From Anaerolineales bacterium (GTDB taxonomy: Bacteria > Chloroflexota > Anaerolineae > Anaerolineales > UBA4823), in contig JAFGJM010000056.1 in the NCBI GenBank assembly GCA_016929095.1, positions 21,045 through 85,044 of the forward strand: DNA of 64,000 nt, in the 5' to 3' direction. Of the stretch, positions 9,007 to 17,815 are shown in pieces. The number at the start of each line of letters is the position of its first letter. The first letter of the stretch is position 1. The notes under the pieces are model-generated. The model ran no database searches. It saw only the letters and a list, made by a program, of their open reading frames with translations, and was not told the DNA's origin. The position numbers and the translations under genes are program-made.

Positions 9007-11163
9007 TTACGGGCAGGTGTAGGCAACATAACTGCCATCGTACACCTGGAAACAGGTCAGCGTGCCACTTGAGCGAGTGGCATTACCGTCCAACTGGCAA
9101 ACACCCAGACTCACCGTGCCACCGTTCTGATATAACCCATTATTGCTGCCGGTGAACTGCGAACTTTCGGCCGTCGTCGTGGTGCTGGGGTCATTGTATA
9201 ACCCATAGTTGCTGCTGCCGTTCTCGCCCATTGCGGTAACGCTTTCGGCTTCCAGACGACCGCTGTAGGAGCCACTATTGGAGATACCTATTGCAGAATC
9301 CCCTCCACGTGCGGTGAAAGAGCCACCGTGCAGCACCGCTACCGCGGAGAAGTGAAACAGACCATAGTTGTTGGTGCTACCATCCTCGCCCAGGGCGGAG
9401 ACGTTGTCAGCCATCAGTGTGACAGTCGTGGTGTCACCAATGAGAGCGTCGTATATGCCATAGGCACTTGCTCCCCCGCGGGCAGTGAAAGAGCCGCCGT
9501 GAAGCACCGCTATCGCGGCGTAGTTATGCAAGCCAGCGTTTTCGGAGCTGCCATTTTCGCCCAGTGCGGTCATGCTTTCGGTCTCCAGCGTCGTGCCGCT
9601 GCCGTTGTTATAAACACCATAGGCATTTGTACCCCCGTACGCAGTGAAAGAGCCGCCGAGCAGCGTCGCCTGGGCGTTGTCTTTGTTCCATAAACCATAG
9701 TTGTTGTTGCTGCCATTCTCAGCCAGTGTGGTGACGTTTTTGGCTTCCAGGGTCACATTGGTTTCATTGGAAAGGGCATAATTGTTCGTCCCGCCCCGCG
9801 CGGTGATCGTGGCATCATGCACCGTCGCTGTCCCGCCGTTATAGTTGCTCAAGCCGTAGTTGTCGCTGCCACTCTCAGCTAATGCAATGATGCCTCCGGC
9901 TGTCAGTGTCGAAGTGAAAGTGCTTTGAACCCCTATAGCCTGCGTCCCCCCACGTCCGGTGAAGGAACCACCGCGCAGCGTCGTTTCCCCACCGTCATAG
10001 TTGTACAAGCCGAAGCTGGTACTGCTGCCATTCTCGCCCAATGCGACGGCATCCCTGGCTTCCAGCGCTGTGTCGCTGTCAACATTATAGATACCCCAGG
10101 CATTGCTCCCACCGCGCCCGGTGAAGGTGCCGCCCTGCAGCGCCGCAGCCGCGCCGTTGCGGTTGAACAGACCAAAGTTGGAATCGATGCCATTCTCAGC
10201 CAATGCGGTAACCTGCTGCAGCGTGATGCTTGTGCCGCTGCCGTCCAGAAAGATGGCGAAGTTGCTCAAACTGTGTCCCAGCGCCCGCGCCGTCACGTCC
10301 ACCACCAGGGTGCGTGTCACCCCTGAAGTCGCCAGCACCGCCACGCCAGAGGCGACTGCGGTACCGCTGTTGACCACTGTTAGATCGCGCAGGCTGGTAT
10401 CGCTCGCCAGGACCAGCGTGGCTTGATCGGGAGGCCAATCGCTGGTGATCGTACTGCTGATGACCGTCGCCTCCTGCCCTGCCCCTTGCAGGTGGACGTA
10501 GGATTTCATCGTTACCGTCTCGGTGTATATGCCGGGCGCCACCCATACCAGATAGGCATTATCGGCTGCGGCATCGGTGATGCTGTCGATTGCTGCTTGC
10601 ACGCTGGTATAATCGCTGCCGCTCTTGGCAACGACGATCACATTCTGGTAATGGGTGCCCAACTCGCTGGCGTGCAAACCGTCCACGGTATCGGCATCCA
10701 GCCCGGAGCCAATGCCATCGTTTACATGCTGTGCGTAGGCGGCATACGGGGCAGCCATGATTTCCTGCCGTGTGAGCGTGGTGTATTCTCCGCTCCCGGA
10801 TGGGCAGCGTACGGCGATCTCCAGCCAGCGGGACTCTCCGTTGAAGGCGTTGCCACCGAACGAGCCAGCCTCGTTCACCCGGGCGGTGAAATACCCATCA
10901 ACCACCTGAACACCCAAGATGGTACTCAAGCCGCCAATCTGCGTTCCGGCGCTTCCGGCATCCCATAGACTGAAGCGCAGGTCACAGGCTGAGGTGATAG
11001 GGTCTCCGTTATCATCTTTGAGCTGCCCCTGGTAGGTGAAAGCCGACCCTAAGGCGGCCTGGGATGCCTCCGTTCCGCTGTCTTGTGCCAGGACCTGTCC
11101 GGTGCCGATGGATAACGCTATAAGAATAATGAGCAAAATCGGCAAGTGTTTCTGAATGTTCAT
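9007..11163 (-). CDS. Large secreted right-handed beta-helix protein
   Basis: A 718-residue exported protein with a signal peptide (PILLIILIALSIGTGQVLAQ). Residues about 40-145 form an N-terminal domain (TYQGQLKDDNGDPIT ... EIMAAPYAAYA) that is also present in the truncated gene at 63062. A pectinase-like segment follows (VQAAIDSITDAAADNAYLVWVAPGIYTE is its start), with then a series of repeats of about 60 residues carrying GGSFTARGG, AYGIYN and ALGENGSS words, as expected for stacked beta-helix coils. There is no obvious catalytic site, so a surface adhesin or matrix role is likely. It ends VAYTCP, without the PLxxR tail of its neighbours. ATG 11163 is preceded by AAGGAG. The C-terminal repeats are low-complexity and probably vary between strains. 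Confidence 0.8.
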   Translation of the reverse strand: MNIQKHLPILLIILIALSIGTGQVLAQDSGTEASQAALGSAFTYQGQLKDDNGDPITSACDLRFSLWDAGSAGTQIGGLSTILGVQVVDGYFTARVNEAGSFGGNAFNGESRWLEIAVRCPSGSGEYTTLTRQEIMAAPYAAYAQHVNDGIGSGLDADTVDGLHASELGTHYQNVIVVAKSGSDYTSVQAAIDSITDAAADNAYLVWVAPGIYTETVTMKSYVHLQGAGQEATVISSTITSDWPPDQATLVLASDTSLRDLTVVNSGTAVASGVAVLATSGVTRTLVVDVTARALGHSLSNFAIFLDGSGTSITLQQVTALAENGIDSNFGLFNRNGAAAALQGGTFTGRGGSNAWGIYNVDSDTALEARDAVALGENGSSTSFGLYNYDGGETTLRGGSFTGRGGTQAIGVQSTFTSTLTAGGIIALAESGSDNYGLSNYNGGTATVHDATITARGGTNNYALSNETNVTLEAKNVTTLAENGSNNNYGLWNKDNAQATLLGGSFTAYGGTNAYGVYNNGSGTTLETESMTALGENGSSENAGLHNYAAIAVLHGGSFTARGGASAYGIYDALIGDTTTVTLMADNVSALGEDGSTNNYGLFHFSAVAVLHGGSFTARGGDSAIGISNSGSYSGRLEAESVTAMGENGSSNYGLYNDPSTTTTAESSQFTGSNNGLYQNGGTVSLGVCQLDGNATRSSGTLTCFQVYDGSYVAYTCP

Positions 11164-11793
11164 CGTGGATCTCCTTCTTATGTAATCAAGCCTGTTATGC
11201 CCCAAAAAGAATTACCATCTATCGATACTATCGCAATTGAGAGATTTTTACTCGAATCCAAACATATGCCTTTCAACCCGGCAGATATTCGCCGTGTTGA
11301 TAAGGTTCTATTCCCAATGATTTCTCACTATTCTATGGATACGTGAGTAATTTAAAGTAGCTACCCATAATTTTATATTACATAATCTAATAATATATAG
11401 AGAATATTAAAGAATATTTTCGGAAAAGTTGCTCAAAGTAATCACTCTGCTTTCCTACCCCATGTCCTGCGGACATCCAGGGGGATTCCTGGTTGCCTCA
11501 TAAAGACTCGTTATTTTCAATCCATTACTGTAGATGGGATCGCCGATCCCATCTACAGTAATGGATTCACTCCCATTACCCTCGTCATAACGAGCTGAAA
11601 AACGTACCAATAATTAATAAATGAAGATATTTTCATACCAAAAAAGGAATGATTTGTCCAGATAAATTGACCAGGGCATGACCCATACCCGGGATCAGTT
11701 CTGTTTTCAAGTGTGGGACGAATCGTATCACGCGTGGTGGGGGAGGTCCCGACCACGATTCGATTGTTCCTCTCCGCTCCCCTATCTTGCGCT
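11164..11793. other. 630-bp intergenic region between two adhesin genes
   Basis: No gene is supported. It holds a 49-base perfect-arm palindrome (11519-11567), an AT-rich block near 11370-11430 and a 35-base block (11641-11675) that recurs about 29/35 identical at 16121-16155. The promoter of the beta-helix gene is probably here. Confidence 0.6.
11519..11567. repeat. Long palindrome of the GTAG...CTAC family
   Basis: The arms are 22 bases (11519-11540 and 11546-11567) around CGCCG, with a perfect match. The inner core TAGATGGGATCGCCGATCCC is shared with 39469-39499 and, in diverged form, with 1541-1567. It could be a transcription stop or a REP-like element. Confidence 0.8.
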
Positions 11794-14700
11794 TTATCTT
11801 ATTATGAGCGGCATGTAAATGTGAAATAGCTGCACAATGACAAGTATCTCATCTGGCGTTGGATCGGGCAAGCCCAGACTGTCGGTGATGGTCAAGGTGA
11901 AGGTTAGCACAGTCGAGTCAGATGGTGCGGTGAAGGTGGAGACGACGGCTGCCGGGTCGCTCAGCATCACTAGCGAGCCACCGGATTGCGTCCAGTAGTA
12001 GGTCAAAGGCAGATCACCATCTGGATCGCTGCTGCCACTGCCATCCAGTGTGACCAGGGTGTCGGTGCTCACGTTCTGGTCGCTGCCGGCGTTGGCGATG
12101 GGCGCCTGGTTTCCGGTGATCACGATCTGATCGATGTGCGGTGTGAGGATCGGCGAGAGAGATGTAAGATGCGCCTTCCAGCGCAGATCGGCGCCAGTGG
12201 TGGGGAAAGTGAACGCCACCCCGGGTTTCACGATGAACCATTGCGCCCCGCCGTTATTGCTCAGCCAGTAGGTTACACCAGTATTGATAGGAAGATCTGC
12301 CAAAGGGGTTAGGGTAGCTTTTGAAATATTAATGGTCTCGGTGTCCACACGCAACGAGTCAGCCCAGCCTTGTGCAGTGTGATAAAGCTCACGCCTGTAT
12401 AGCCGATTGGCTTGATTAACGTTCCCTGCCACCAGGTCCAGGTCGCCGTCTTTATCCACATGCCCCAAAACTATTGACGTTGTGTCGTGAACATCGGAGC
12501 TAATGTTGCTGCTGCTCACCCCACTGAAAGGGCTGGCTGTCCCGTTGTTCAGGCACACACGGTTGAATTGGGTCCGATTCCCGGTCACTACGTCCAAATC
12601 GCCATCTCTATCCACGTCCCCCAGCGCGATCGCCCAGGTAAAGTTTGTATCTGAGCAAATATTGCTCCCGCTCAATCCGCTGAACGGACTGGCTGTCCCG
12701 TTGTTCAGGTACAGTCGATTGTTCCCATTATTCCCGGCTACCAGGTCCAGGTCGCCGTCACCATCCACATCCCCCAACGCTACCGATTTCGTCGGGTGGA
12801 CATCGACGCTGATATCGTTGCCGCTGACGCTGTTGAACGGGTCGGCTGTGCCGTTGTTTAAATACAGCCGGTTGACCTGACCATTATTCCCAGCCACAAG
12901 GTCCAGGTCGCCATCCCTGTCCACGTCTCCTAGCACCACTGAGTCTGTTGCGTGGGTATCGGTGCTGATATCGCTGCTACTGACCCCGCTGAACGGATCG
13001 GTTGTGCCGTTGTTCAAGTATAGCCGGTTGGCTTGATCATTGCCGTTACCAGCCACCACGTCCAGGTCGCCATCCCTGTCCACGTCCCCCAGCGCCAGCG
13101 AATATGTGTAGTCGGTATCGGTGCTGATGTCGCTGCCGCACACCCCGCCGAAGGGATCAGCCGTGCCGTTGTTCAAGTACAGGCGGTTGGTTTGATTAAA
13201 ACTATTCCCGGTCACCAGGTCCAGGTCGCCGTCCCCATCCATGTCTCCCAGAGCCACTGAATATGTATTGCGGACATCGGTGCTGATGTCGCTGCCGCTC
13301 ACCCCGCCGAAGGGATCAGCCGTACCGTTGTTCAGATATAGCCGGTCGATACCAACATTCCCGGCTACCAGGTCCAGGTCGCCATCCCCGTCCACATCCC
13401 CCAGAGCCAGCGAGTAAGTGTAGTCGGTATCGGTGCTGATGTCGCTGCCAGCGATACTGTTGAAAGGGCTGGTTGTACTGCCATTCAGGTACAGTCGGTT
13501 TGCCTGATACCAATTCCCAGCCACCAGATCCAGGTCACCGTCTCTATCCACATCTCCCAACGCTACCGATAATGTATTGTGGGTATCAGTGCTGATATCG
13601 CTGCCACTAACCCCGCTAAAGGGATCCATTGTGCCGTTGTTCAGATACAGCCGGTTGACCCCATCATTTCCGGCTACAAGGTCCAGGTTGCCGTCCCCGT
13701 CCACGTCTCCCAACAACACCGACAGTGTAACGTGGGAATCAGTACTGACATCGCTGCCACTCACCCCGCTGAAGGGACTGGCTGTGCCGTTGTTCAGGTA
13801 CAACCGGTTGGTCTGACCGTAATTTCCTGCCACCAAGTCCAGGTTGCCGTCCCTATCTACATCCCCCAGCGCCACTGATCTTGTAGTGTGATTGTCGGCG
13901 CTGATGTCGCTGCCGCTTACCCCATTAAAAGGGGTTACCGTGCCGTTGTTCAGGTACAGTCGGTTGGTCTGACCATAATTCCCGGCCACCAGGTCCAGGT
14001 CGCCATCCCTGTCCACATCTCCCATAGCTACAGACAATGTATTGTGGGTATCAGTGCTTATGCTGACGCCACTGACCCCGTTGAAGGGATCCGTCGTGCC
14101 GTTGTTCAGGTACAGCTGGTTGGTTCCATCATTTCCGGTTACCAGGTCTGGATCGCCGTCCCCGTCAACGTCACCCAGAGCCATCGATCTCGTCGCAAGG
14201 ACATCGGCGCTGATGTCGCTACCGCTGACGGCGCTGAAAGGGGTAGATGTTCCATTGTTCAGATACAGGCGGTTGGCTTGTCCACTGTTACCGACCAGCA
14301 GGTCCAAGTCGCCGTCCCGATCCACATCTCCCAGCACGACCGCTATCGTATTGTGGGTGTCGGCGCTGATGTTACTGCCACTCACCCCATTGAACGGGTC
14401 AGACGTACCGTTGTTCAGGTACAACCGGTTGGCCTGGTTATAGTTCCCGGCTACCAGATCAAAATAGCCATCCCCGTCCATGTCTCCAAGTGCCAATGAT
14501 TTGGTCGCATGGGCATCGGTGCTTATATCGCTGCCGCTCTCTCCGTTAAATGAGTCACCTGAGCCTTCATTTAAGTATAACCGGTTAGACAGACCATAAT
14601 TCCCGGCTGCCAGATCCAAGTCGCCATCACGATCCAAATCTCCCAGCGCCAGCGTGTATGTACTATGGGTGTCAGTGCTGACATCGCTGCCGCTAATTCC

Positions 14701-15891
14701 ATCAAAGGGGTAAACTGTGCCGTTGTTCAGGTATAACCGGTTGGGTTGACCACTATTCCCAACTACCACGTCCAGATCGCCATCCCCATCCACATCTCCC
14801 AGCAACGTCGATGTCGTATTTTGAGTATCGACGCTGATGTCGCTGCCGCTAATTCCATCAAAGGGGTTAACCGTGCCGTTGTTCAGGTACAGCCGGTTGA
14901 CTTGACTATTATTTCCGGTCACCAGGTCTAGATCGCCGTCCCCGTCCACGTCTCCAAGCGCCAATGATCTGGTCGCATGGGCATCAGCGCTGACTACGCT
15001 GCTGCTCACCCCGTTGAAGGGATCTGCTGTCCCATTGTTCAGGTACAGCCTGTTTGCCTGGCTAAAGTTCCCGGCTAACAGGTCCAGATCACCGTCCTCA
15101 TCCATATCCCCCAGCACTACCGACAGTGTAGCATTTGCATCGGTGCTGATGTCGTTACCACTCACACCGATAAAGGGATTAGCAGTGCCGTTGTTCAGGT
15201 ACAGCCGATTTGCCTGATCGTAATTCCCAACCACCAGATCAAGGTCGCCATCTCCATCTAAATTCCCTAGCGCCACCGAATATGTATCGTGCGCATCGGC
15301 GCTGATATCACTACCGCTCACCGCATTGAAGGGATTGGCTGTGCCATTGTTCAGGTATAGCCGATTGGTTTGACCATAGTTCCCGGCGACCAGGTCCAAG
15401 TCACCATCTCCATCCATGTCTCCGAGTGCGACTGACCTCGTATTTTGTGTGTCGGTGCTGATATCACTACCACTGACACCATTGAAGAAATTGGTTGTGC
15501 CGTTGTTCAGGTATAGTCGGTTGGTTTGTCCATAGTTCCCGACCACAAGATCCAAATCCCCGTCACCGTCCATGTCCCCGAAGGCTATCGAGCATGTGCT
15601 ATGGGCATCGATGCTGATATTGCTACCTGCCAGACTCGCTCCAAATACCCCATATTGTGCTCGCTTCCAGGCAAGCACTAGAGCCTCCTCTTCCGTAGAC
15701 CAGTTGGCGTTGGTCAAGTTGCTGTCACGTAGGCTGGTATCGGAAAAGTCCTCGGTAAAGGGCAACCCCGGTAACGCCGCTCGGGTTGCAGTCGGCGCAA
15801 TATTGCCCAGGCTCAGCCCAAACAGCAAAATGGTGATCAAAAAGAGACGCCCGGTTTTTATTGCCCGTATAGTCAGGTGTGTTGCGCCCAT
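11794..15891 (-). CDS. Giant secreted FG-GAP/VCBS repeat protein with PKD-like domain and PLxxR tail
   Basis: A 1365-residue exported protein. A signal peptide (residues about 14-38) precedes a short region (PFTEDFSDTSLRDSNLTNANW). There are then 21 repeats of about 52 residues with the calcium-binding pattern GDVDGDGDLDLVAGN followed by NRLYLNNGT and SGSDISTDT. This is the FG-GAP/VCBS-like seven-bladed propeller unit; 21 repeats would fit three propellers. The last repeat breaks into a spacer, then a PKD/cadherin-like domain (ANAGSDQNVSTDT ... GSSDPDGDLPLTYYW) and the tail IYMPLIIR. The family role is adhesion or calcium-dependent surface structure; no ligand can be named. GAGAGGA precedes ATG 15891. 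The repeats are near-identical at DNA level (period about 156 bp) and should recombine. Confidence 0.88.
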   Translation of the reverse strand: MGATHLTIRAIKTGRLFLITILLFGLSLGNIAPTATRAALPGLPFTEDFSDTSLRDSNLTNANWSTEEEALVLAWKRAQYGVFGASLAGSNISIDAHSTCSIAFGDMDGDGDLDLVVGNYGQTNRLYLNNGTTNFFNGVSGSDISTDTQNTRSVALGDMDGDGDLDLVAGNYGQTNRLYLNNGTANPFNAVSGSDISADAHDTYSVALGNLDGDGDLDLVVGNYDQANRLYLNNGTANPFIGVSGNDISTDANATLSVVLGDMDEDGDLDLLAGNFSQANRLYLNNGTADPFNGVSSSVVSADAHATRSLALGDVDGDGDLDLVTGNNSQVNRLYLNNGTVNPFDGISGSDISVDTQNTTSTLLGDVDGDGDLDVVVGNSGQPNRLYLNNGTVYPFDGISGSDVSTDTHSTYTLALGDLDRDGDLDLAAGNYGLSNRLYLNEGSGDSFNGESGSDISTDAHATKSLALGDMDGDGYFDLVAGNYNQANRLYLNNGTSDPFNGVSGSNISADTHNTIAVVLGDVDRDGDLDLLVGNSGQANRLYLNNGTSTPFSAVSGSDISADVLATRSMALGDVDGDGDPDLVTGNDGTNQLYLNNGTTDPFNGVSGVSISTDTHNTLSVAMGDVDRDGDLDLVAGNYGQTNRLYLNNGTVTPFNGVSGSDISADNHTTRSVALGDVDRDGNLDLVAGNYGQTNRLYLNNGTASPFSGVSGSDVSTDSHVTLSVLLGDVDGDGNLDLVAGNDGVNRLYLNNGTMDPFSGVSGSDISTDTHNTLSVALGDVDRDGDLDLVAGNWYQANRLYLNGSTTSPFNSIAGSDISTDTDYTYSLALGDVDGDGDLDLVAGNVGIDRLYLNNGTADPFGGVSGSDISTDVRNTYSVALGDMDGDGDLDLVTGNSFNQTNRLYLNNGTADPFGGVCGSDISTDTDYTYSLALGDVDRDGDLDVVAGNGNDQANRLYLNNGTTDPFSGVSSSDISTDTHATDSVVLGDVDRDGDLDLVAGNNGQVNRLYLNNGTADPFNSVSGNDISVDVHPTKSVALGDVDGDGDLDLVAGNNGNNRLYLNNGTASPFSGLSGSNICSDTNFTWAIALGDVDRDGDLDVVTGNRTQFNRVCLNNGTASPFSGVSSSNISSDVHDTTSIVLGHVDKDGDLDLVAGNVNQANRLYRRELYHTAQGWADSLRVDTETINISKATLTPLADLPINTGVTYWLSNNGGAQWFIVKPGVAFTFPTTGADLRWKAHLTSLSPILTPHIDQIVITGNQAPIANAGSDQNVSTDTLVTLDGSGSSDPDGDLPLTYYWTQSGGSLVMLSDPAAVVSTFTAPSDSTVLTFTLTITDSLGLPDPTPDEILVIVQLFHIYMPLIIR

Positions 15892-16266
15892 GGTTAATCC
15901 TCTCTGTTTTTTAGCTTGTTCAAATAATGTCTGTCTAGCCAGGTTGGATACACTGTTTAACGGAATAACTTATTGGAGTGGGTGTCCAGTATAAGTTAAG
16001 TTGAGTAGCTCTTTTCGCAGCGCTTGAGTGACACGCAATGAATACCTGATTAGTTATTAATAACTTCTTCTCCCTGTTCGATACCATTAAAAATACCAAC
16101 CCAATGGTTTTAAATTATCAGAAAAGGGATGATTTGTCCAGAAAAATAGACCGGAGAATTTCACTGAAAGGGTCTGGAAAAACCAATCAGGTAACACGAT
16201 GCAGCAGGTCGGATTGCATGCACTCAATATATTGAATATTTATGAGTCGGCTTGATCTTCTACCGC
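15892..16266. other. Intergenic region upstream of the FG-GAP gene
   Basis: No gene is supported. It contains the second copy of a 35-base block (16121-16155, GATGATTTGTCCAGA at its centre) shared with 11641-11675. Both copies lie a few hundred bases upstream of a large secreted-protein gene on the minus strand. Confidence 0.55.
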
Positions 16267-16539
16267 TCACCGGGTGGTGAGCGGTAGGTATATATAGTAA
16301 AAAGAAGAATCATTCAGAACACCGCCCCAAAAACCACCGCTGAGCTGGTAGCCCGTACCGGTCATCAGCGACCCGGCGTCGGGCTGGCCGATGGTGCCGT
16401 TCAAGCTGTAGCCTGCACCGCTGCTGGTCCCTCCGCCGCTGTCGGACGTCCACCAGGAGAGTTCGTAGCCAGCCTCTCCGGCAGCCCATGCTGTGCCGGA
16501 AACCAATAACACAAGGACAAACACTGCGCCTAATATCAT
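16267..16539 (-). CDS. Small secreted protein with PLxxR tail, paralogue of 8637-8927
   Basis: A 90-residue exported protein, with signal peptide ILGAVFVLVLLVSGTAWA, then GEAGYELSWWTSDSGGG, GAGYSLNGTIGQPDAG, TGYQLSGGFWGG and the tail IYLPLTTR. It matches the 8637-8927 product over nearly its whole length. The DNA where the paralogue has its ATG reads ATA here (16552-16554), although the AAGGTGATC Shine-Dalgarno copy remains in front; the first usable ATG is 16539, which gives a shorter signal peptide. Expression may therefore be weak, or ATA may initiate poorly. It lies upstream of the FG-GAP gene on the same strand. Confidence 0.7.
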   Translation of the reverse strand: MILGAVFVLVLLVSGTAWAAGEAGYELSWWTSDSGGGTSSGAGYSLNGTIGQPDAGSLMTGTGYQLSGGFWGGVLNDSSFYYIYLPLTTR

Positions 16540-16687
16540 AGATTTACGTTTTATCGATCACCTTGGTGTCCCACCCAATTTATCGGTGGTGTGAATAAGG
16601 TGCACAAAAGGCGTTTGAGTGTTGAATGATATTACTCCAATAGTTTCTCGATATTCTTCGGTCGAGTGATCCTTTTTTTTATTGTAC

Positions 16688-17101
16688 TTACTTTTGCAAA
16701 GCTGCCAGAGCTTTTTCGCAATCTTCCCGCTCAAGGTAAAGGACGACGCCGTAACTTCCTTTGATATCGGCTATGCCATAAGACTCATTCAACTTGATAT
16801 TTGCCTCAGAAAGCTTCTCATAGATATCCGCTAAAGCCCCCGACTCATCATCACCTTCGATGAGCAGCGCAGAGTGAGGGCCATCTAATGTCAATCCAGC
16901 CTTTTTCGCGCCCTCCGTCATCTTTACACCATCATTGGGGAAAAGCGAGAACTTGGCTTGACCGGGTTCAAGAGGCACCGCCTTGAACGCCAGCAGGCTG
17001 ATCCCGACGCCGGCAAACACAGAAAGCAGTTTGGATGCCTCACCGGCGTGATCGCCAATGATTGTGTTGTAGTATTCGACTTTTTTGATATCGAGTGTCA
17101 T
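16688..17101 (-). CDS. Tandem ACT-domain protein
   Basis: A 137-residue cytoplasmic protein of two ACT-like units: residues 8-45 (VEYYNTIIGDHAGEASKLLSV then ISLLAFKAV) and 75-135 (HSALLIEGDDESGALADI, LNESYGIADIKGSYGVVLYL). Free-standing ACT proteins bind amino acids or act as small regulators. No fused catalytic domain is present. ATG 17101 is preceded by AAAGGAG; the upstream in-frame Met at 17143 has no such site. It stands alone, with about 710 bases of non-coding DNA upstream. Confidence 0.8.
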   Translation of the reverse strand: MTLDIKKVEYYNTIIGDHAGEASKLLSVFAGVGISLLAFKAVPLEPGQAKFSLFPNDGVKMTEGAKKAGLTLDGPHSALLIEGDDESGALADIYEKLSEANIKLNESYGIADIKGSYGVVLYLEREDCEKALAALQK

Positions 17102-17815
17102 GGGTTCTCCTTTGGTTATTGATAGAATGTATAAAAAATCCAAAACCTGAACAACGATCCCAATAAAGTAAGCCTGGGCATGCAGGTTTTATACAACTTT
17201 CTTATAGCTGGTGGCAGAGGTATGCAACGAGACTAAAAAGAGTTACCAAATAGCAAATTCTCCCGTCTTCATGATAAGCTCCAATGCTCCTATCCCTGCC
17301 TAGAGGTGAAAGTAAATATTTGAGCAGCAGGGCAAGATTGGGGTATTGAAGTAGTATATACTAAAAGCATTAAGAATGCCAAAAAAGCTATGTTTTACCG
17401 CGATCAGTTGGTTGCATTGTCAGTCTATTTCCTTTTAGACCAACCGGGCGATGCTTTGCGTATTGAGGTTCTTTTAATATTTATGTAAACCTACCTAAAC
17501 TTTACCCGCAAGCAGGGAGGGCGTTTATTGAATTGTCAGCATAGTTTTTTGATTGAGTAGACTTGATCAAGCAGCTCTATTAATGACTTTCAATCATCAT
17601 GAAAACAAAAAACTATCGGCAGAAAGCTGAAAGCCGATAATTTTTTATTGTGCCTAATTGCCCGAATTACCTGTAAAAATAAAAAGAGCAAGCGGGGGAG
17701 CTTACCCTTTTTATGACACTCGCCCAAGCGTCGATTTTATTATATCTATTTAACTAAGACATAAACTTATATTCTTGCAAGGCAGGCTAACAGGCACGTT
17801 AGGAGGCTGGTTGTA
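17102..17815. other. 714-bp intergenic region with palindrome box and terminator
   Basis: It contains TAGTATATACTA (17352-17363), the same palindrome as at the feo and diguanylate cyclase promoters, and a hairpin at 17614-17648. A stretch at about 17330-17480 can be read as an open frame of about 45 codons on the plus strand without a start codon, which I do not recognise. No other gene seen. Confidence 0.5.
17614..17648. terminator. Bidirectional hairpin terminator downstream of the M3 peptidase
   Basis: Arms TATCGGC (17614-17620) and GCCGATA (17633-17639) are flanked by AAAAAAC on the left and AATTTTTT on the right, so either strand reads hairpin then T-run. It lies about 170 bases past the minus-strand M3 peptidase stop. 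Confidence 0.65.

Noticed and set aside
13888..14499. Plus-strand open frames through the FG-GAP gene
   Set aside because: They are antisense shadows that stay open because the repeat length is a multiple of three; no start site or domain.
12400..15650. CRISPR-like regular repeats of about 156 bp
   Set aside because: The period and pattern are the codons of the FG-GAP protein on the minus strand; there are no unique spacers of equal length and no cas genes.
17330..17480. Possible coding remnant around the TAGTATATACTA box
   Set aside because: About 45 open codons on the plus strand but no start codon, no ribosome binding site and no family I recognise.
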